Below are positions 25,400 to 34,283 of a stretch of 64,000 bases of DNA, one piece after another. How positions within the stretch are numbered: position 1 is the first letter of the stretch; each line of letters begins with the position of its first letter. Position numbers and translations under genes: made by a program. The notes under the pieces were generated by a model that worked only from the letters and a program-made list of their open reading frames with translations, had not been told where the DNA came from and did not search any database. This DNA is from an uncultured Lachnobacterium sp. (GTDB lineage: Bacteria > Bacillota > Clostridia > Lachnospirales > Lachnospiraceae), in the NCBI GenBank assembly GCA_937889225.1, contig CALAST010000004.1, positions 27,239 to 91,238 of the forward strand, in the 5' to 3' direction.

Positions 25400-26347
25400 A
25401 TGGAGTTTAATCATTATTCCGTACTTTTAAATGAGACAATTGAAAATTTGAATATTAAGCCTGACGGAATCTATGTAGATGGAACTCTAGGCGGCGGTGG
25501 ACATGCTTATGAAGTGTGTAAACGTCTTTCTGAAAATGGAAAGTTTATTGGAATTGACCAGGATGCAGATGCAATTTTTGCAGCAGGAGAGCGTTTAGCG
25601 GAATTTAAGGATTTAGTTACTATCGTACGCAGCAATTACTCCAATATGAGACAAGTTCTAAACGATTTAGGTATCGACAAGGTGGATGGTATTGTGTTGG
25701 ATTTAGGAGTTTCCTCTTTTCAGCTGGATACACCGGAACGTGGATTTACATATCGAAGCGAAGATGCGCCGCTGGATATGCGAATGGATGACAGACAGAG
25801 TCTTACGGCAAAAGACATTGTAAATGAATATAGCGAAATGGAATTGTTTCGTATTATTCGAGATTATGGAGAAGACCGATTTGCTAAGAACATTGCCAAA
25901 CATATCGTAAATGCCAGAAAAAAAGAACCAATTGTAACGACAGGACAGTTAAACGAAATTATTCGTGCAGCTATTCCTATGAAAGTACAAGCGACAGGAG
26001 GACATCCCTCTAAAAGAACATATCAGGCAATTCGAATCGAATTAAATCACGAATTAGATGTATTAAAAGATACATTGGATGATATGATTGACTTGCTAAA
26101 AGAAGATGGAAGAATATGTATTATTACGTTCCATTCTTTAGAAGACCGTATTGTAAAAGTCAATTTTAAGAAAAATGAAAATCCTTGCACATGCCCGAGC
26201 CATTTTCCGGTTTGTGTATGTGGAAATAAATCGAAAGGAAAAGTAGTAACAAGAAAACCGGTGTTGCCTTCCGAAGCGGAGCTTAAGGTAAACAGTCGTT
26301 CAAAAAGTGCGAAATTACGTGTTTTTGAAAAACAGACAGAGTGTTAG
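25400..26347 (+). CDS. rsmH: 16S rRNA (cytosine-1402-N4)-methyltransferase
   Basis: I chose the ATG at 25400 because AGGAG lies 8 bases upstream and [17 protein letters not shown] is the usual N-terminus. The 315-aa protein has the SAM-binding start [16 protein letters not shown] and the family motifs [46 protein letters not shown] and [12 protein letters not shown]. It methylates C1402 in the ribosomal decoding centre. It opens the division cluster, as in most Firmicutes (mraW-ftsL-pbpB), and its end overlaps the next ORF region. Confidence 0.95.
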   Translation: MEFNHYSVLLNETIENLNIKPDGIYVDGTLGGGGHAYEVCKRLSENGKFIGIDQDADAIFAAGERLAEFKDLVTIVRSNYSNMRQVLNDLGIDKVDGIVLDLGVSSFQLDTPERGFTYRSEDAPLDMRMDDRQSLTAKDIVNEYSEMELFRIIRDYGEDRFAKNIAKHIVNARKKEPIVTTGQLNEIIRAAIPMKVQATGGHPSKRTYQAIRIELNHELDVLKDTLDDMIDLLKEDGRICIITFHSLEDRIVKVNFKKNENPCTCPSHFPVCVCGNKSKGKVVTRKPVLPSEAELKVNSRSKSAKLRVFEKQTEC

Positions 26348-26364
26348 TTACTGGGATAGGGAAA

Positions 26365-26835
26365 ATGAAAAAAGATTATTATGTAGATGGAAATACCGTA
26401 AGAGAGTTACATCCACAACCGGAAAGAAGACCAAAACCAAATAAAGAAGAACTTGAAAAGATTCGCAAGAAAAAACAGCGTAAAAATGCGGCAAGACGTA
26501 ACAGAGAACGTGCAATGTACATGAATAAAGGGTATGTAGCGTTTTTATCTGTATGTGTAGCGTTAAGTGCAGTTGCTGCGTTTTCTTTGATTAAGATACA
26601 ATCCGATATTACACAGCGTATGAAACGTATTGCCGTATTGGAAAGTCAGCTTACAGAAAAGAAAGCGTTAAATGATGCCAGATACAATGAGATTATTACA
26701 TCCGTTGATTTAGATTATATTAAAAACACAGCAATCAATGAATTAGGCATGTCCTATGCGACAGAAGAACAAATTATTTATTACACCGTAGAAAATACCA
26801 ATTTTATGGACCAGTATAGTGATATTCCGGAGTAA
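26365..26835 (+). CDS. ftsL: FtsL-like division protein
   Basis: A 156-aa protein if started at ATG 26365 (GATAGGG upstream). It has a long basic cytoplasmic tail (KKKQRKNAARRNRER), one membrane helix (GYVAFLSVCVALSAVAAFSLI) and an extracellular coiled coil (ITQRMKRIAVLESQLTEKKALND), ending in an ELGM-type stretch (INELGMSYATEEQI). This topology and its position between rsmH and pbpB identify it as FtsL, which works with DivIB and DivIC to activate the septal transpeptidase and glycosyltransferase. Primary sequence is poorly conserved in this family, so the assignment leans on context. Confidence 0.8.
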   Translation: MKKDYYVDGNTVRELHPQPERRPKPNKEELEKIRKKKQRKNAARRNRERAMYMNKGYVAFLSVCVALSAVAAFSLIKIQSDITQRMKRIAVLESQLTEKKALNDARYNEIITSVDLDYIKNTAINELGMSYATEEQIIYYTVENTNFMDQYSDIPE

Positions 26836-26854
26836 TTAAGCAGGAGTTTTTTAA

Positions 26855-29113
26855 GTGGCAGAGAAAAGAAAGAAAAAGAAACCGGTGCGTAAGTTTACGT
26901 TTAGCATGCGTAAAAAAATGATGGTACTGTTTTCCGCTTTAATAGCGTGTTTATGTGCTCTAATCATTCGACTTATGTACATTAACTACACCGATGGTGA
27001 AAAATACGAAAAGAAAGTTTTATCCATGCAGTCATACGACAGCAAAGCGATTCCATTTCGGCGAGGCAGTATAGTAGACCGACAGGGAAACGTTATGGCT
27101 ACGAGTGTGGCTGTTTATAATGTTATTGTAGACTGTACCGTTTTGACCAGCAAAGAGGAGTATATTGAGCCTACAATAGAGGCATTGATGGAATATTTTC
27201 CGGAGCTGGATGAGAGCAAACTTCGAAAGCATATCAAAGAGAAGAAAAGTGACCCATATGAAGTTTTTCTTGAGGAATTGCCATATGAGAGGATTCATGT
27301 ATTTCAAGAATTTCAAAATGCTGTAGATGAAGATAATAATAAAATCAATCCAAATATTAAAGGTGTATGGTTTGAAAAGGAATACCAAAGAAATTATCCG
27401 TTTGGCTCATTAGCTAGTTCTGTTATTGGCTTTTCATCAGCCGGAAATGTGGGAACAATCGGGTTGGAAAAATATTACAATGACATATTAAATGGCATTG
27501 ACGGTCGCCAATATGGTTATTTAAATTCCGATAGTGCCTTTGAAAAGACAGTAATTGCACCACAGGATGGAAATACATTAATTAGTACGATTGATGCCAA
27601 TATTCAGTCCATTGTAGAAAAAAAGATTTTAGAGTTTAATGAGGCATATCGCAATAATCATAGACAAGGTGCAGGAAGTGCAAATACAGCCGTTATTATT
27701 GCAAATCCAAATAATGGAGAAATTCTTGCAATGGCAGAATACCCAACATTTGATTTGAATACACCTCGTGATACTTCCATTCTTGATATGGCAAAAGTGG
27801 AAGAAGCTGTGCAGGAAGAAATCAAAAAAAGACAAACCCAGCCAGAAGAAGCCGAAGGTGATGAAGACGGTGAAAGCGGAGCAAATGAGGAAGAAAATGA
27901 AGGCGAAGCAAATAATGGAGAAGATACGCCAGCCGAAGGTAATGAAAATGAAGCTGAGGGAAATAATGGCGAAGACGGTAATTCACCAGAAGAAAATGAA
28001 GGCGAAGCTGGAGAAAATGTAGAGGAAAACGAAGGAGAAGATGATGCTTCCGGAGAAAATGACCAAGCGGATTCTCAAGAACCGGTTGTAGTAAGAGAAT
28101 TAACAGAGGAAGAAATTAGTGTTATTCGTTCCACAAAGATAACAGAAGCGTTAGATGATATTTGGAAAAATTATTGTGTAACTATGACATTTGAACCGGG
28201 TTCTGTTCAAAAAGCTTTTACGATTGCAGCTGGTATAGAAACGGGAACTGTTTCTACCAATCAGACTTATGTATGTGATGGATATGAAATCGTAGGTGGA
28301 AGACGTGTCAAATGTGTAAATCGAGGCGGACATGGGACAGAAACAGTAGAAGGTGCTCTTATGGACTCGTGCAACGATGCTCTTATGCAGATGTCTTATT
28401 CCATAGGAAAGGATAACTTCCTTCGTTATCAGACAATTTTTAATTTTGGCTTAAAAACAGGTATTGACCTTCCGGGTGAAACAAATACTTCTACTTTGGT
28501 ATTTAATGAAGATAATATGACACCTATTGATTTGGCAACAAACTCATTTGGGCAGAACTTTAACTGTACAATGGTGCAGATGGTAAGTGCATTTTCTTCT
28601 ATTATTAATGGTGGCACGTATTATCAGCCGCATTTGATAAGTAAAGTAGTGGATTCGGATGGTAATACAGTTTCGGTTATTGAGCCTACTGTATTAAAGC
28701 AGACTATTTCCGAGCAAACAAGCAACACGCTTCGCCAATATTTAGAAAGTGTTGTTTCGGAAGGTACAGCATCTACAGCAAAAGTAGATGGTTATTCCAT
28801 GGGCGGAAAGACCGGTACAGCAGAAAAACTTCCACGTAAAAAAGGTAATTATTTAGTCTCTTTTATGGGATTTTTACCGGCAGAAGACCCGGAGTTGTTA
28901 ATTTATTGTATTGTAGATGAACCAAACTCTGCGGACCAACCACATAGTTATTATGCACAGAATATTGTGCGTGAGATTTTAGAAGAAGTGCTTCCATATA
29001 TGAATATTTATCCGGACGAAGAATTGACCGGAATTAATGCAAATCTTGATATTACAGGAACTGACCCATATTTTACGGGCGTAAGGGATGGTAACTATTT
29101 GCCAACAGAATAA
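26855..29113 (+). CDS. pbpB: Class B penicillin-binding protein (FtsI/PbpB type) with acidic insert
   Basis: It starts at GTG 26855 with AGGAG upstream; 752 residues. N-terminal basic tail and membrane helix (~25-45), dimerisation domain with RRGSIVDRQGNVMATS, and transpeptidase domain with SVQK (catalytic Ser ~450), SCN (DSCNDALMQM) and KTG (GGKTGTAEKLP). Unusually, about 80 residues (~330-409), nearly all Glu, Asp, Asn and Gly, are inserted between AMAEYPTFDL and the SxxK motif. Septal transpeptidase in the divisome by context (rsmH-ftsL-pbpB-spoVD). A terminator hairpin follows, which would separate it from spoVD transcriptionally. Confidence 0.9.
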   Translation: MAEKRKKKKPVRKFTFSMRKKMMVLFSALIACLCALIIRLMYINYTDGEKYEKKVLSMQSYDSKAIPFRRGSIVDRQGNVMATSVAVYNVIVDCTVLTSKEEYIEPTIEALMEYFPELDESKLRKHIKEKKSDPYEVFLEELPYERIHVFQEFQNAVDEDNNKINPNIKGVWFEKEYQRNYPFGSLASSVIGFSSAGNVGTIGLEKYYNDILNGIDGRQYGYLNSDSAFEKTVIAPQDGNTLISTIDANIQSIVEKKILEFNEAYRNNHRQGAGSANTAVIIANPNNGEILAMAEYPTFDLNTPRDTSILDMAKVEEAVQEEIKKRQTQPEEAEGDEDGESGANEEENEGEANNGEDTPAEGNENEAEGNNGEDGNSPEENEGEAGENVEENEGEDDASGENDQADSQEPVVVRELTEEEISVIRSTKITEALDDIWKNYCVTMTFEPGSVQKAFTIAAGIETGTVSTNQTYVCDGYEIVGGRRVKCVNRGGHGTETVEGALMDSCNDALMQMSYSIGKDNFLRYQTIFNFGLKTGIDLPGETNTSTLVFNEDNMTPIDLATNSFGQNFNCTMVQMVSAFSSIINGGTYYQPHLISKVVDSDGNTVSVIEPTVLKQTISEQTSNTLRQYLESVVSEGTASTAKVDGYSMGGKTGTAEKLPRKKGNYLVSFMGFLPAEDPELLIYCIVDEPNSADQPHSYYAQNIVREILEEVLPYMNIYPDEELTGINANLDITGTDPYFTGVRDGNYLPTE

Positions 29114-29158
29114 GTGAAGTAGCTATAAAGCTATTAGTCTTGAAATATTTTTAATAAA

Positions 29159-29187
29159 ACATAACTCCGTAATTGCTTACATAAAAT
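29159..29187 (+). promoter_or_regulatory. Candidate sigma-E promoter of spoVD
   Basis: ACATAAC at 29159-29165, a 14-bp spacer, then CATAAAAT at 29180-29187, which fits the Bacillus sigma-E -10 consensus. The predicted start (~29194) lies downstream of the left arm of the terminator at 29163-29214, so transcripts from here cannot form it. In Bacillus spoVD also has its own sigma-E promoter behind pbpB. Assigned by eye. Confidence 0.5.
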
Positions 29188-29214
29188 AATATGAGGCAAT
29201 TATGGAGTTTTTTT
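29163..29214 (+). terminator. Terminator between pbpB and spoVD containing the spoVD ribosome binding site
   Basis: AACTCCGTAATTGC (29163-29176) pairs with GCAATTATGGAGTT (29196-29209), followed by TTTTT and immediately the ATG of spoVD. The GGAG ribosome binding site is in the right arm, so read-through RNA from pbpB would both terminate and hide the site. Confidence 0.8.
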
Positions 29215-30324
29215 ATGGAGAGAAATAAAACTTATAATCGAAAAAAGATATGTATATTTGCATTTTTTGTTTTCTTCTGTGGCATATTTTTGAGTGGACG
29301 ACTAATATATCTTATGTTAGTAAAACAAGAATATTACACAGAAAGAGCAATTGAAATTCAACAGCGTGAAAGGCAGATAAAGGCGGCAAGAGGGGAAATT
29401 GTAGACCGTAATGGCGTGGTTTTGGCAACTAATGAAGCCGTATGTACAATTTCCGTGATACATAACCAGATAAAAGATGCGGAAAAAGTTATTGCGGTTT
29501 TATGTCAGGAACTTGGGCTTTCCGAGGAATATGTGCGTAAAAGGGTAGAGAAATTAAGTTCAATTGAAAAGATTAAAAGCAATGTTTCCAAGCAAGTAGG
29601 AAAAAAAATATTAGAGTATGAATTAGATGGTGTTAAGGTGGATGAAGATTATAAGCGAGTATATCCGTTTAATGAGTTAGCATCCAAAGTGCTTGGCTTT
29701 ACCGGTTCCGATAATCAAGGGATTATTGGAATAGAATCAAAGTATGACTCTTATTTGCAGGGACAGGATGGGACGATTTTGACATTTACGGATGCAAGGG
29801 GACGAGAAGTAGAAGATTTGGAGGAATCCCGTATTGAGCCGATTTCGGGAAATACATTACAGATTTCTTTGGATTATAATATTCAAAGCTATTGCATGCA
29901 GATGGCGGAAAAGGCATATTTGCAAAAGGAGGCGGATAGTGTAAATATTATTGCGATGAATCCGCAGAATGGCGAAATCTATGCAATGGTAAATTATCCC
30001 GAATTTAATTCGAATGAGCCGTTTACGCTGATTGAACAATATAGTCAATATGAAGGAACGGAGAAAGAACAGGATTATCTCAATGAAATGTGGCGAAATC
30101 AATGTGTGAGCGATACCTATGAACCCGGTTCTACATTTAAAATTATTACGACGTCAGCCGCATTAGAAGAAGGCGTAGTTAGTGTTAATGATAGTTTTTT
30201 CTGTCCGGGATATATTATGGTAGGAGACAGGCGAATTCGTTGTCATAAGACAGCAGGACATGGCTCTGAGAGTTTTGTGGATGGCATTAAAAATTCCTGT
30301 AAGCAGGTATTTGTGAAAATGTAG
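29215..30324 (+). CDS. spoVD: SpoVD-type penicillin-binding protein, N-terminal part (gene interrupted)
   Basis: The ATG at 29215 follows GGAG by 7 bases. It has a membrane anchor (~10-32), the class B dimerisation domain (RGEIVDRNGVVLATNEAV), and the first part of the transpeptidase domain with catalytic Ser306 in EPGSTFK. The genuine sequence ends at KNSC (codon 362); after the core AATTCCTGTAA (30292-30302) the frame reads KQVFVKM and stops. The SxN motif is therefore broken (SCK). The C-terminal part is at 34284-34922. Joined at the core, codon 363 becomes Asn (NSCNPVFIDVG) and a 571-aa protein results. Position directly after rsmH-ftsL-pbpB matches Bacillus spoVD, which makes spore cortex. 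Confidence 0.9.
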   Translation: MERNKTYNRKKICIFAFFVFFCGIFLSGRLIYLMLVKQEYYTERAIEIQQRERQIKAARGEIVDRNGVVLATNEAVCTISVIHNQIKDAEKVIAVLCQELGLSEEYVRKRVEKLSSIEKIKSNVSKQVGKKILEYELDGVKVDEDYKRVYPFNELASKVLGFTGSDNQGIIGIESKYDSYLQGQDGTILTFTDARGREVEDLEESRIEPISGNTLQISLDYNIQSYCMQMAEKAYLQKEADSVNIIAMNPQNGEIYAMVNYPEFNSNEPFTLIEQYSQYEGTEKEQDYLNEMWRNQCVSDTYEPGSTFKIITTSAALEEGVVSVNDSFFCPGYIMVGDRRIRCHKTAGHGSESFVDGIKNSCKQVFVKM

Positions 30325-30400
30325 CCAAAGATACAAGTTTGAAAGTAGTATAGAAGTATAAAAAGTAGTATTTTAAAATTTTTGTAGAATATCACAGAAT

Positions 30401-30445
30401 AAAAAAGAGAAGCATCTGGTCTTTTACCAAACGCTTCTCTTTTTA
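30401..30445. terminator. Terminator after the antiporter gene
   Basis: AAAGAGAAGC pairs with GCTTCTCTTT with A/T tracts on both sides, so it can act on both strands: antiporter (-) and any read-through from the spoVD 5' part (+). Confidence 0.8.
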
Positions 30446-31747
30446 TTATTGTCTCTTTTTTGCATTTTCCAGTTTGATTTGACGGCGATTTTTTACATGT
30501 TCAGGCATTGGCCGGATATCTCCAGCGGCAGTTAATGCTTGTTTTGTAAGGAGTGGTCCGAAAATTTCATAAATCAATACTGCAAATAAAGTGATATTGC
30601 GAATTAAATTTCCTTGTTCCCCAAGCTGCATTGCAGTAGTGCACATACCAAGTGCTACACCTGCCTGTGGGAAAAGAGTAATTCCTAAATAGTGGCAAAT
30701 CTGCGAATCACATTTTGTTGCTTTTGCACTTATAAATGTGCCTGTGTATTTTCCAAGACAACGAAACAGAATATAAACAATACCAATTCCAACAATCGCA
30801 AAATCTGCAAATACATTAAGCTCTAATTCCGCACCGCTGATAACAAAAAATAGAGCAAATAATGGAGAAGTCCATTTGTCAGATGCTTCCATTAAATCAT
30901 GAGACAAAGGACAAATATTGCAAAATACAGTTCCTAGCATCATACAGACTAATAGGGAGGAAAATCCAATATGGATTGAGCCGATTTCAAATTTCATCAT
31001 GGACAATGCTACAGTTGTAAATACAAAAGCAATCGTCATATTTAAGCGATTTGTATTGGAGTTGAACATTTTCTCTAATTGTGTCAAAAGCCATCCCATG
31101 AATGCACCAAGTGCTAAGGAACACAGGATTTCAAGCAATGGGTTTATGAGAATTGACACTAAATCGAGCGTGCCGTTTACTAATGTTTTTGCAATACCAA
31201 AAGATACTGCAAATACAATCAGACCAACAGCATCATCCAAAGCTACAATTGGCAGAAGGAGCTGCGTAAGAGGTCCTTTTGCTTTATATTGCCTTACTAC
31301 CATAAGTGTTGCAGCTGGTGCAGTAGCCGTAGCAATCGCACCAAGTGTAATTGCTTGTGCCATAGACAGTTTATCAGGCATTATGATATGTACTGCAGCT
31401 AATGCCAAATCAACAAATAGCGTTGCCGTTAAGGCTTGAAAAATGCCAATCGTAAAAGCTTGTTTTCCGATTTTCTTTAAGTCCTCTAAACGAAACTCAT
31501 TTCCAATCGAAAAAGCAATAAATCCCAATGCCACCTGAGATACTAATGAAAGTGTTTCTACTTCTTTCATAGAAGTAAAGCCAAGTCCTTCAATGTGAAG
31601 TGAGCCAATGCAGTATGGTCCAATCAATACGCCTGCAAGCAAATACGCTGTTACAGAAGGTAGTTTGAAAGGCTTAAATGCTCTTGTCATAAGTAAGCCA
31701 GCTAAGAGGGCAACGGATACGGAAAGTAAAATATTCATAACATTCAC
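30446..31747 (-). CDS. CPA2-type cation/proton antiporter (433 aa), cargo of the spoVD element
   Basis: A 433-aa polytopic membrane protein with about 12 hydrophobic segments. The N-terminus (LPSVTAYLLAGVLIGP) and the central TATAPAATLMVVRQYKAKGPLTQLLLPIVALDDAVGLIVFA are typical of the KefB/NapA-like Na+/H+ exchanger family; the paired acidic LDDAVG is the ion-binding site. No C-terminal RCK/TrkA domain is present. It exchanges Na+ or K+ for H+ across the cytoplasmic membrane. It is transcribed against the recombinase and would be lost from the mother cell if the element excises. It probably serves the vegetative cell or is simply a passenger. Confidence 0.88.
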   Translation of the reverse strand: MNVMNILLSVSVALLAGLLMTRAFKPFKLPSVTAYLLAGVLIGPYCIGSLHIEGLGFTSMKEVETLSLVSQVALGFIAFSIGNEFRLEDLKKIGKQAFTIGIFQALTATLFVDLALAAVHIIMPDKLSMAQAITLGAIATATAPAATLMVVRQYKAKGPLTQLLLPIVALDDAVGLIVFAVSFGIAKTLVNGTLDLVSILINPLLEILCSLALGAFMGWLLTQLEKMFNSNTNRLNMTIAFVFTTVALSMMKFEIGSIHIGFSSLLVCMMLGTVFCNICPLSHDLMEASDKWTSPLFALFFVISGAELELNVFADFAIVGIGIVYILFRCLGKYTGTFISAKATKCDSQICHYLGITLFPQAGVALGMCTTAMQLGEQGNLIRNITLFAVLIYEIFGPLLTKQALTAAGDIRPMPEHVKNRRQIKLENAKKRQ

Positions 31748-31894
31748 ACTCTTTTCTTATAAAATTATAAAATATACCAAGTAATAGTATTATTTGGCAC
31801 GAAAAATATATTACGACTATAAATTTCTAAAATCAATGACAGGTATTCCAAAATTTGAGATGTGATTGAATCAATTTTCGTCAAAATTTAGCTA

Positions 31895-32043
31895 AACTGC
31901 GATAGCAGTTATTTACAATAAACTAAGTAAAGCGAGTCCATAAGGACGAAGGGGAACGTTAAGTTTCATGTATCCGTAATGCAAGTTTACCTATATGAAG
32001 TGTTAGTTATGAATAAGTAGAAAAGTGGATTACGAATATCCAT
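31895..32043 (+). repeat. Diverged copy of the intergenic palindromic repeat, upstream of recombinase 2
   Basis: AACTGC/GCAGTT forms the first stem (31895-31910). After an unrelated ~90-bp stretch comes TTAGTTATGAATAAGTAG and hairpin GTGGATTACGAATATCCAT (32025-32043), whose stem bases differ from the other copies but keep pairing. Confidence 0.6.
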
Positions 32044-32047
32044 ATAA

Positions 32048-32075
32048 GAATATTTACAGATTCCTATCATAAAGT
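32048..32075 (+). promoter_or_regulatory. Candidate sigma-E promoter of the recombinase 2 operon
   Basis: GAATATT at 32048-32054, a 13-bp spacer, CATAAAGT at 32068-32075. Both boxes and the spacing fit the Bacillus sigma-E consensus (KMATAWW, 13-15 bp, CATAMANT) with one mismatch. The 44-aa ORF begins 35 bases downstream. This is a by-eye assignment. Confidence 0.55.
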
Positions 32076-32109
32076 TGTAATAACTAAAAATCGGAGTTTG
32101 TGAAAAAAC

Positions 32110-32244
32110 GTGTATAGTTCAGAGTGTATAAGCGATGAAAAAAATATCTTATGGAATATCTTTGATTTATTGCTTGAAGAAGGGTTAATTACGGAAAAGG
32201 AAAGAGATGCAATGAAAAATATGATGAATAGTGAAAGTGACTAA
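32110..32244 (+). CDS. 44-aa ORF upstream of recombinase 2
   Basis: GTG at 32110 with GGAG at 32093; an in-frame stop lies just upstream at 32101. The product is acidic and helical: ...NILWNIFDLLLEEGLITEKERDAMKNMMNSESD. The LLLEEGLITEKERDAMKNMM tail resembles the ELYDKKMLTDNQLNQLL tail of the small ORF in front of recombinase 1, a SHOCT-like pattern. It lies 69 bases before the recombinase start, probably in the same transcript. A small accessory factor for the recombinase is possible; the evidence is positional only. Confidence 0.5.
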   Translation: MYSSECISDEKNILWNIFDLLLEEGLITEKERDAMKNMMNSESD

Positions 32245-32313
32245 GAAAATAGAGTGAAAAAACAACGTAGGAAAATATATAGTTTTTTGATTTATCGATA
32301 GGAGCAAGGCATA

Positions 32314-34137
32314 GTGGAGAGAGTTGGAATCTATAATCGATGCAGTACGGAAGAAGAAGCTCAGATAAATGCACTGGAAACACAGGCTCAAGAAAGCAGG
32401 GAGATTGCAGAACGTAAAGGCTGGAAGATTACAGCACAATACGTAGAATCAGAGACAGGTACGACTACAAAAAACAGAATGGAATACCAAAGGATGATGG
32501 AGGATATTGAGAATCATGTATTTGATATCATAATGATTAAATCCATTGACCGTCTTATGCGTTCAACAAAGGATTGGTATTTGTTTATTGATAAAGTCGT
32601 ATCTTATAATAAGAAACTATTTATTTACATGGATAACAAGTTCTATGAGCCGGATGATGCATTGATAACAGGAATAAAAGCGATTTTGGCAGAAGATTTT
32701 AGCAGGGAGTTATCAAAAAAGATAAAACATGCTCATAAAAGAAGGCAGGATAGTCAATTAGGATTGAACTTTACAAAGCCGATATTTGGCTGGAATAAAG
32801 TGGAGAAGGATAAATATATAATTAATGAAGAAGAAGCAGAGTATTATAGACTGGCATTTTGTATGGCATATCAAGGTTATGGTTTTTATACCATAGCAAA
32901 ATATATGTATGAGCAAGGAGCCAGAAGTAAAGTGACAGGTGAAATGATAAGCGATGTGCAATGGAGAAATATGGTATATTCGCCTAGAGCACATGGAACG
33001 GTAGTTTTACACAAAAGAGAATATGATTTTAATACGAAAAAGTATATAAAAATACCTCCTGAGCAGTGGATATATGTAGAACATGCATTGCCACCCATTG
33101 TAACCAGAGAATATCAAGAGATGGTTCTTGGAGAAATAAAAGAACGAACTATAGAATGTAGTTTTAAGACATACACTAGAGCTATGTCCAAGACAAGGGG
33201 AAATCCTTTGTCCGGTAAGATATATTGTGGTTGTTGTGGAGCTGTTTATTATAGATGGGTGATACATAAAGGAGAAAAACGAGAGCTTGTCGAGTGGAAA
33301 TGCAAGACAAAGATGAAAAGAGGGGCAACTGCTTGTAAAAATAAGAATGTCATTGAAGATGTTGTTATGGAAATTGTAGAAGGTGTTTGTAAGCAGCAAT
33401 ATGGGGTGATATTTGATACGAATAGAGATAGTTTAATGGAAAAGACGATTAAAATCGCTAAAAAAACATTGGAAAATAACAATACAGAAAAAGAATTGAA
33501 AAAACTGGAAAAAGAATTAAGTGAACAAGAACAGAAAAAAGCAATTCTGTTAGAAAAGTTAATAGGCGAAGTGATTAATGATAGTGATTTTCAAATTGCA
33601 AATGTTGGACTATCAAAAAAGATAGAAGGATTAAAGGATAGGATAAAATCAGTAAAAGAAAAGGTAATGACACAGGGAAACTTAGAAGAAAGATTATTAA
33701 AGATAAGAACTTTTTTGCAGGAGGGCGATGTGATTGAAAAAGCAGAAACGAAAGACATGATTAAAAAAATTGATAAAATTATAGTTTACTCGAATCATAC
33801 GTTAGAAATACAATTTAATAAGCTAAAATTAATGAGTTTTTTTAAGATTCATAATGTACCTTTTTTAGAAGAAGAGATGGAGAAACGTTTTTTTAAAATT
33901 GTAGTACCATATACGCATAAAGATAACAAATATAGAAAAAGAGAGCAAGTGAATAAAAAGTTACTGGAAATATTTAAAAAGAATCCAAGAATAAAAAGAA
34001 AAGACGTAATTCCCATATTTGAAATGAAAGAATCTTACATAAATGCTTCCATAAAGCAACTGAAAGAGGAAGGAAAATTACAATATAAGAGTTATGGTGG
34101 AGCGTTGGGCGAATGGATAGTGACAGATAAAGAATAG
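32314..34137 (+). CDS. Large serine recombinase of the spoVD element (607 aa)
   Basis: Starts at GTG 32314 with AGGAG 9 bases upstream. The resolvase domain has the catalytic serine in GIYNRCST and the segment IKSIDRLMRSTKD, a variant of the usual SRLxRNT. The recombinase domain follows (FGWNKVEKDKYIINEEEAEYYRLAF), then a zinc ribbon (YCGCCGAVYYRW...WKC...ACKN) and a coiled coil (~385-450). The C-terminus ends in a winged-helix-like region (LLEIFKKNPRIKRKDVIPIFEMKESYINASIKQLKEEGKL) absent from recombinase 1. The two recombinases share architecture but little sequence, so the elements were acquired independently. Expected to act at 30292 and 34284. Confidence 0.92.
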   Translation: MERVGIYNRCSTEEEAQINALETQAQESREIAERKGWKITAQYVESETGTTTKNRMEYQRMMEDIENHVFDIIMIKSIDRLMRSTKDWYLFIDKVVSYNKKLFIYMDNKFYEPDDALITGIKAILAEDFSRELSKKIKHAHKRRQDSQLGLNFTKPIFGWNKVEKDKYIINEEEAEYYRLAFCMAYQGYGFYTIAKYMYEQGARSKVTGEMISDVQWRNMVYSPRAHGTVVLHKREYDFNTKKYIKIPPEQWIYVEHALPPIVTREYQEMVLGEIKERTIECSFKTYTRAMSKTRGNPLSGKIYCGCCGAVYYRWVIHKGEKRELVEWKCKTKMKRGATACKNKNVIEDVVMEIVEGVCKQQYGVIFDTNRDSLMEKTIKIAKKTLENNNTEKELKKLEKELSEQEQKKAILLEKLIGEVINDSDFQIANVGLSKKIEGLKDRIKSVKEKVMTQGNLEERLLKIRTFLQEGDVIEKAETKDMIKKIDKIIVYSNHTLEIQFNKLKLMSFFKIHNVPFLEEEMEKRFFKIVVPYTHKDNKYRKREQVNKKLLEIFKKNPRIKRKDVIPIFEMKESYINASIKQLKEEGKLQYKSYGGALGEWIVTDKE

Positions 34138-34172
34138 TTAATTACAAATAGAAATATAAAAAAATAATATAG

Positions 34173-34226
34173 AAAATAGATAATATCAGCGATATAATTA
34201 TCATTTGGATATTATCTATTTTTTAG
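34173..34226 (+). terminator. Terminator of recombinase 2
   Basis: AAAATAGATAATATC pairs with GGATATTATCTATTTT across a ~19-nt loop and is followed by T's. Confidence 0.8.
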
Positions 34227-34283
34227 TATTTAAGAAATTTTAGTATGTTTGGAGAGAGGTTTATATTTGGCTGTGTTTTCGCT

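Larger units (their letters stand above)
31748..32109. other. Intergenic region between antiporter and recombinase 2 operon
   Basis: 360 bp divergent region inside the spoVD element. It holds the antiporter promoter, a diverged copy of the dispersed palindromic repeat (31895-32043) and the candidate sigma-E promoter of the recombinase operon (32048-32075). No ORF is convincing. Confidence 0.5.

Noticed and set aside
29191..29214. Upstream ATG of spoVD at 29191
   Set aside because: It lies in the terminator hairpin with no ribosome binding site; ATG 29215 has GGAG at the right distance.
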